Shown here piece after piece: positions 62,032 through 64,000 of a DNA stretch of 64,000 nt. The notes under the pieces were generated by a model. It was not told the origin of the DNA, did no database searches, and worked only from the letters and a program-made list of their open reading frames with translations. How positions within the stretch are numbered: position 1 is the first letter of the stretch; each line of letters begins with the position of its first letter. The position numbers were made by a program, and so were the translations under genes. This DNA is from Symsagittifera roscoffensis (lineage: Eukaryota; Xenacoelomorpha; Acoela; Convolutidae): NCBI RefSeq assembly GCF_963678635.1, contig NC_087065.1:29762252-29826251 (forward strand), given 5' to 3'.

Positions 62032-62110
62032 GTCAAGTGGCCTAGCGGTTAAGACAACCGCCAAAAACTCGAAGGTCGTGAGATCGAGCGCCAGCCGGAG
62101 ACATTTTTTT
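62032..62110 (+). other. tRNA-like pol III box pair
   Basis: A-box-like GTGGCCTAGCGGTTAAG and B-box-like GAGATCGAGCGCC are separated by ~35 bp as in a tRNA. Acceptor and T stems do not pair, so I read this as a tRNA-derived repeat (SINE head) rather than a functional tRNA. Confidence 0.5.
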
Positions 62111-62483
62111 GCAAGAAATAGCCTAGATTTAGCTAGTTTCTGATCAGAAAGAAGATAAGAAATAAAGAATTCTAAGAAAATCCCTGCATTATCAAAACAT
62201 TTCACAAAGAATTTCTGACCACAAAATTAGATTAGATAGAAAGAATTCCAAGTCGGAAATCATAAAAAAAAATCTCGGTACGGGAAGGATTATATCATGA
62301 ATATGAAAATCGAGAACATTTTCTTGAACATAAAGCAGACCATTTGCAACGACATAGTTAGTCTTGCGATTAGCAAGCGTTTTGTAATCAGTTACTCAAT
62401 AGTCTGCCGTAAACAACGTTGCTATTATAAATTGCAGGTGAGACCTTAAGTATTTTATTATAAATTAAAATACAATTAACTTC

Positions 62484-62545
62484 TCTGCCTAGAGGTAACG
62501 CCCATTGTTGGAACCACAAAGGTGCGGGTTCGACTTTTGGAAATT
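62484..62545 (+). other. tRNA-like pol III box pair
   Basis: TGCCTAGAGGTAACGCCC and GCGGGTTCGACTTTTGG match the box pair of the 56145 family B core in opposite orientation. Stem pairing is poor. Confidence 0.5.
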
Positions 62546-62952
62546 TCTACCCAATTTTTCATACAGTCGGCCTATCGTTTGTCTGCTTGATTTTATCCAT
62601 AGTATGGAATTTTTTGATGAAATTACAACTTTAAGTACAATTATCTTCGCAGTAAATGAAATTCATTTTAATTTGTCTGAAAATTTGTAAATTTACCAAA
62701 TCGAATTTTGTAAAAAAAAAATCTTTTCAAACTCTTTCAGTTTTGTCTTAAATGATTTTGTTTTATGTTATGTCCGTTTATTTGCCTCAAAAAACCTCAT
62801 TTGTAAGGCGAAATTACATTTTATGTGATTGTGTTTCGAGGAGCGTAACATCTTTGATCTTAAATTTTTTTTAAATCTAAATTTTGAACACACTTTTTTG
62901 AGGCTTCATATTTTTGAGGCCACTCTTTTTGGGGCCTTATAACCTTATGAAG

Positions 62953-63080
62953 CCTACCGTGAATACATCTTTGGACTCCGTTACAAATGGAAATACCACG
63001 GAAGATGCATCAAACAGTGGAGCACTGTGCTTGAAAATCTTGACGACTACAATTACTTGAAACTCATGACATTCCGTTGG
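62953..63080 (+). other. Possible exon, strand unresolved
   Basis: In-phase open frames exist on both strands in a GC-richer island. Plus strand: acceptor-like TTATGAAG then YREYIFGLRYKWKYHGRCIK and QWSTVLENLDDYNYLKLMTF, running into the LINE at 63080; codon third positions are C/T rich. Minus strand: HSAPLFDASSVVFPFVTESK then DVFT and a GTAGGC donor in phase 0, which would join to FBXL13 exon 1 (AVLSGL). I recognise neither protein with certainty. Confidence 0.4.
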
Positions 63081-64000
63081 TTGTTGTTGTAGTTGCCTCT
63101 CGCCGGGGCCCTACATTGTGGGGTGTACCCCGGCCAGGTCAATGAAACGGGCGGCTTCCTCCGGGTTTGTCCAAAGGGCAGTGAGGGGGAGGTCAGTGGG
63201 GTTTGTGGGGCACTGGAACAGGTGGGCAGTCGTTTGGGGGGCTGTATGGCAGAGGGGACAGGAGGACCCTTGGTCTGGTTCGAGCCTGGCCCGGTACGAC
63301 AACAGGTGTTGACTGTAGCCGGACCGAAGTTGGCTGAGGGTCCTCCGAGTACGTCTGGGTAGGGTCTTCTCCTCTCGGACGTTGACAGGAGGGGGTCTTG
63401 TACCGAGGACTCCAGACGGTGGATACGACTGGGTTGTCGTCGCCACCGTCTCTGTGTGCACAGTTTTCAGGAGCCGTCGGTACTCCTTCGTTGGTAGCGG
63501 CAGGTCAACGCCTTCGAGGAGGTGTTCCAGACGGGGGGCATGGGCAGAGACTAGTGTGGGTTTCATTTTGCGGGGGGGAGGAGGTTTCTCGAGGAGTCTC
63601 TGACCAGGGTGTTCGGGGAGGTGGCAAGCCAAGAGATGTTGTGTTGCAAGCATTGCCGTGTGGGCTTTCACCGGGAGCACCTGCGTCTCTTCGTGTAGGT
63701 GGCTTTGGAGGGCCATTAGATGGTTCCCGGTGGCGACCCGCAGAGCCGTGTTTTGGATGGTCTGCGGGCGCTTGACACTGGTCTCGGATGCGACTGTAGA
63801 CCAAACTGGGGCCGCGTATTCGAGACGAGGCCTGACCAGGGCTTTGAAAGTCACGAGTAGCGTTTCCGTGTCCTGACCCCAGTCCGTGCCTGCCAAGGCC
63901 TTCATGACGTTGACCGCCCTGGAGGCGTTGGAGGCAGCGACCCTGCAATGTTCCCCGAACTTGAACATCGGGTCAAACCTGACACCAAGTACTTTGGGGT
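63081..64000 (-). mobile_element. Jockey-like LINE, 3' part, running off the edge
   Basis: Minus-strand element, uninterrupted ORF to the window edge, short 3' UTR and a CAACTACAACAACAACC tail ending near 63080. It is GC-rich in a strongly AT-rich setting. The 5' portion is outside the window. Confidence 0.85.
63111..64000 (-). CDS. LINE ORF2 C-terminus (RT thumb and CCHC motif), partial
   Basis: At least 296 residues without a stop, ending at TAG (63113-63111). The segment entering from the right edge reads PKVLGVRFDPMFKFGEHC, the 'YLGVxxDxxLxFxxH' thumb motif. LLVTFKALVRPRLEYAAPVW and QNTALRVATGNHLM follow, as in Jockey-group ORF2. Near the C-terminus CPLCHTAPQTTAHLFQC is the C-x2-C-x8-H-x4-C knuckle of that group. 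The catalytic YADD would lie beyond 64000. The open frame suggests a young copy. Confidence 0.88.
   Translation of the reverse strand, partial: PKVLGVRFDPMFKFGEHCRVAASNASRAVNVMKALAGTDWGQDTETLLVTFKALVRPRLEYAAPVWSTVASETSVKRPQTIQNTALRVATGNHLMALQSHLHEETQVLPVKAHTAMLATQHLLACHLPEHPGQRLLEKPPPPRKMKPTLVSAHAPRLEHLLEGVDLPLPTKEYRRLLKTVHTETVATTTQSYPPSGVLGTRPPPVNVREEKTLPRRTRRTLSQLRSGYSQHLLSYRARLEPDQGSSCPLCHTAPQTTAHLFQCPTNPTDLPLTALWTNPEEAARFIDLAGVHPTM

Noticed and set aside
63093-63876. Several plus-strand frames near the right edge
   Set aside because: Shadows of the GC-rich LINE ORF on the minus strand.

Overview
The window is AT-rich animal DNA: one gene broken into small exons, spread over about 36 kb and loaded with transposable elements. 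The gene, on the minus strand (24215 to at least 60372), encodes an F-box/leucine-rich-repeat protein that I recognise as FBXL13, also called dynein regulatory complex subunit 6 (DRC6), an axonemal (ciliary/flagellar) protein. The host is therefore a ciliated metazoan. A Ty3-type element whose gag reminds me of the Tor elements of larvacean tunicates, plus hAT, Polinton and rolling-circle-like repeats, makes a tunicate plausible, but I cannot prove it.

Layout. 1-2050: decayed Polinton/Maverick fragment, minus strand, with integrase C-terminus, minor-capsid-like protein, small basic protein and capsid N-terminus in that order. 2174-2684: 195-bp tandem repeat. 4418-5892: three plus-strand copies of a ~530-bp repeat ('family H') with the end structure of non-autonomous Helentrons (HINE/DINE-like). 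7811-8049: fold-back MITE. 8938-15533: degenerate Ty3-type LTR retrotransposon with both LTRs. 15.5-24.2 kb: no gene seen; more family H copies, including a minus-strand head-to-tail pair, and a cluster of degenerate palindromes at 19.73-20.13 kb.

24.2-60.4 kb: the FBXL13/DRC6 gene. I could place 20 coding exons, and all but one junction agree in splice phase. It has a 26-nt microexon and one GC-AG intron that protein homology requires. Introns hold an antisense LINE (24.8-27.6 kb), a 421-bp TIR element with a 12-bp target duplication, a 636-bp fold-back element, a 1.6-kb array of a 40-bp satellite that is free of stops in all three plus-strand frames, a nested pair of hAT elements with 8-bp target duplications, and many copies of a second family ('family B') that carries a different hairpin at each end and a tRNA-like box pair inside.

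60.4-64 kb: a family H copy, a 651-bp TIR element, two tRNA-like sequences, a possible exon of uncertain strand, and the 3' end of a GC-rich, uninterrupted Jockey-like LINE running off the right edge.

All identifications come from reading the sequence and from remembered family features; no database search was possible.
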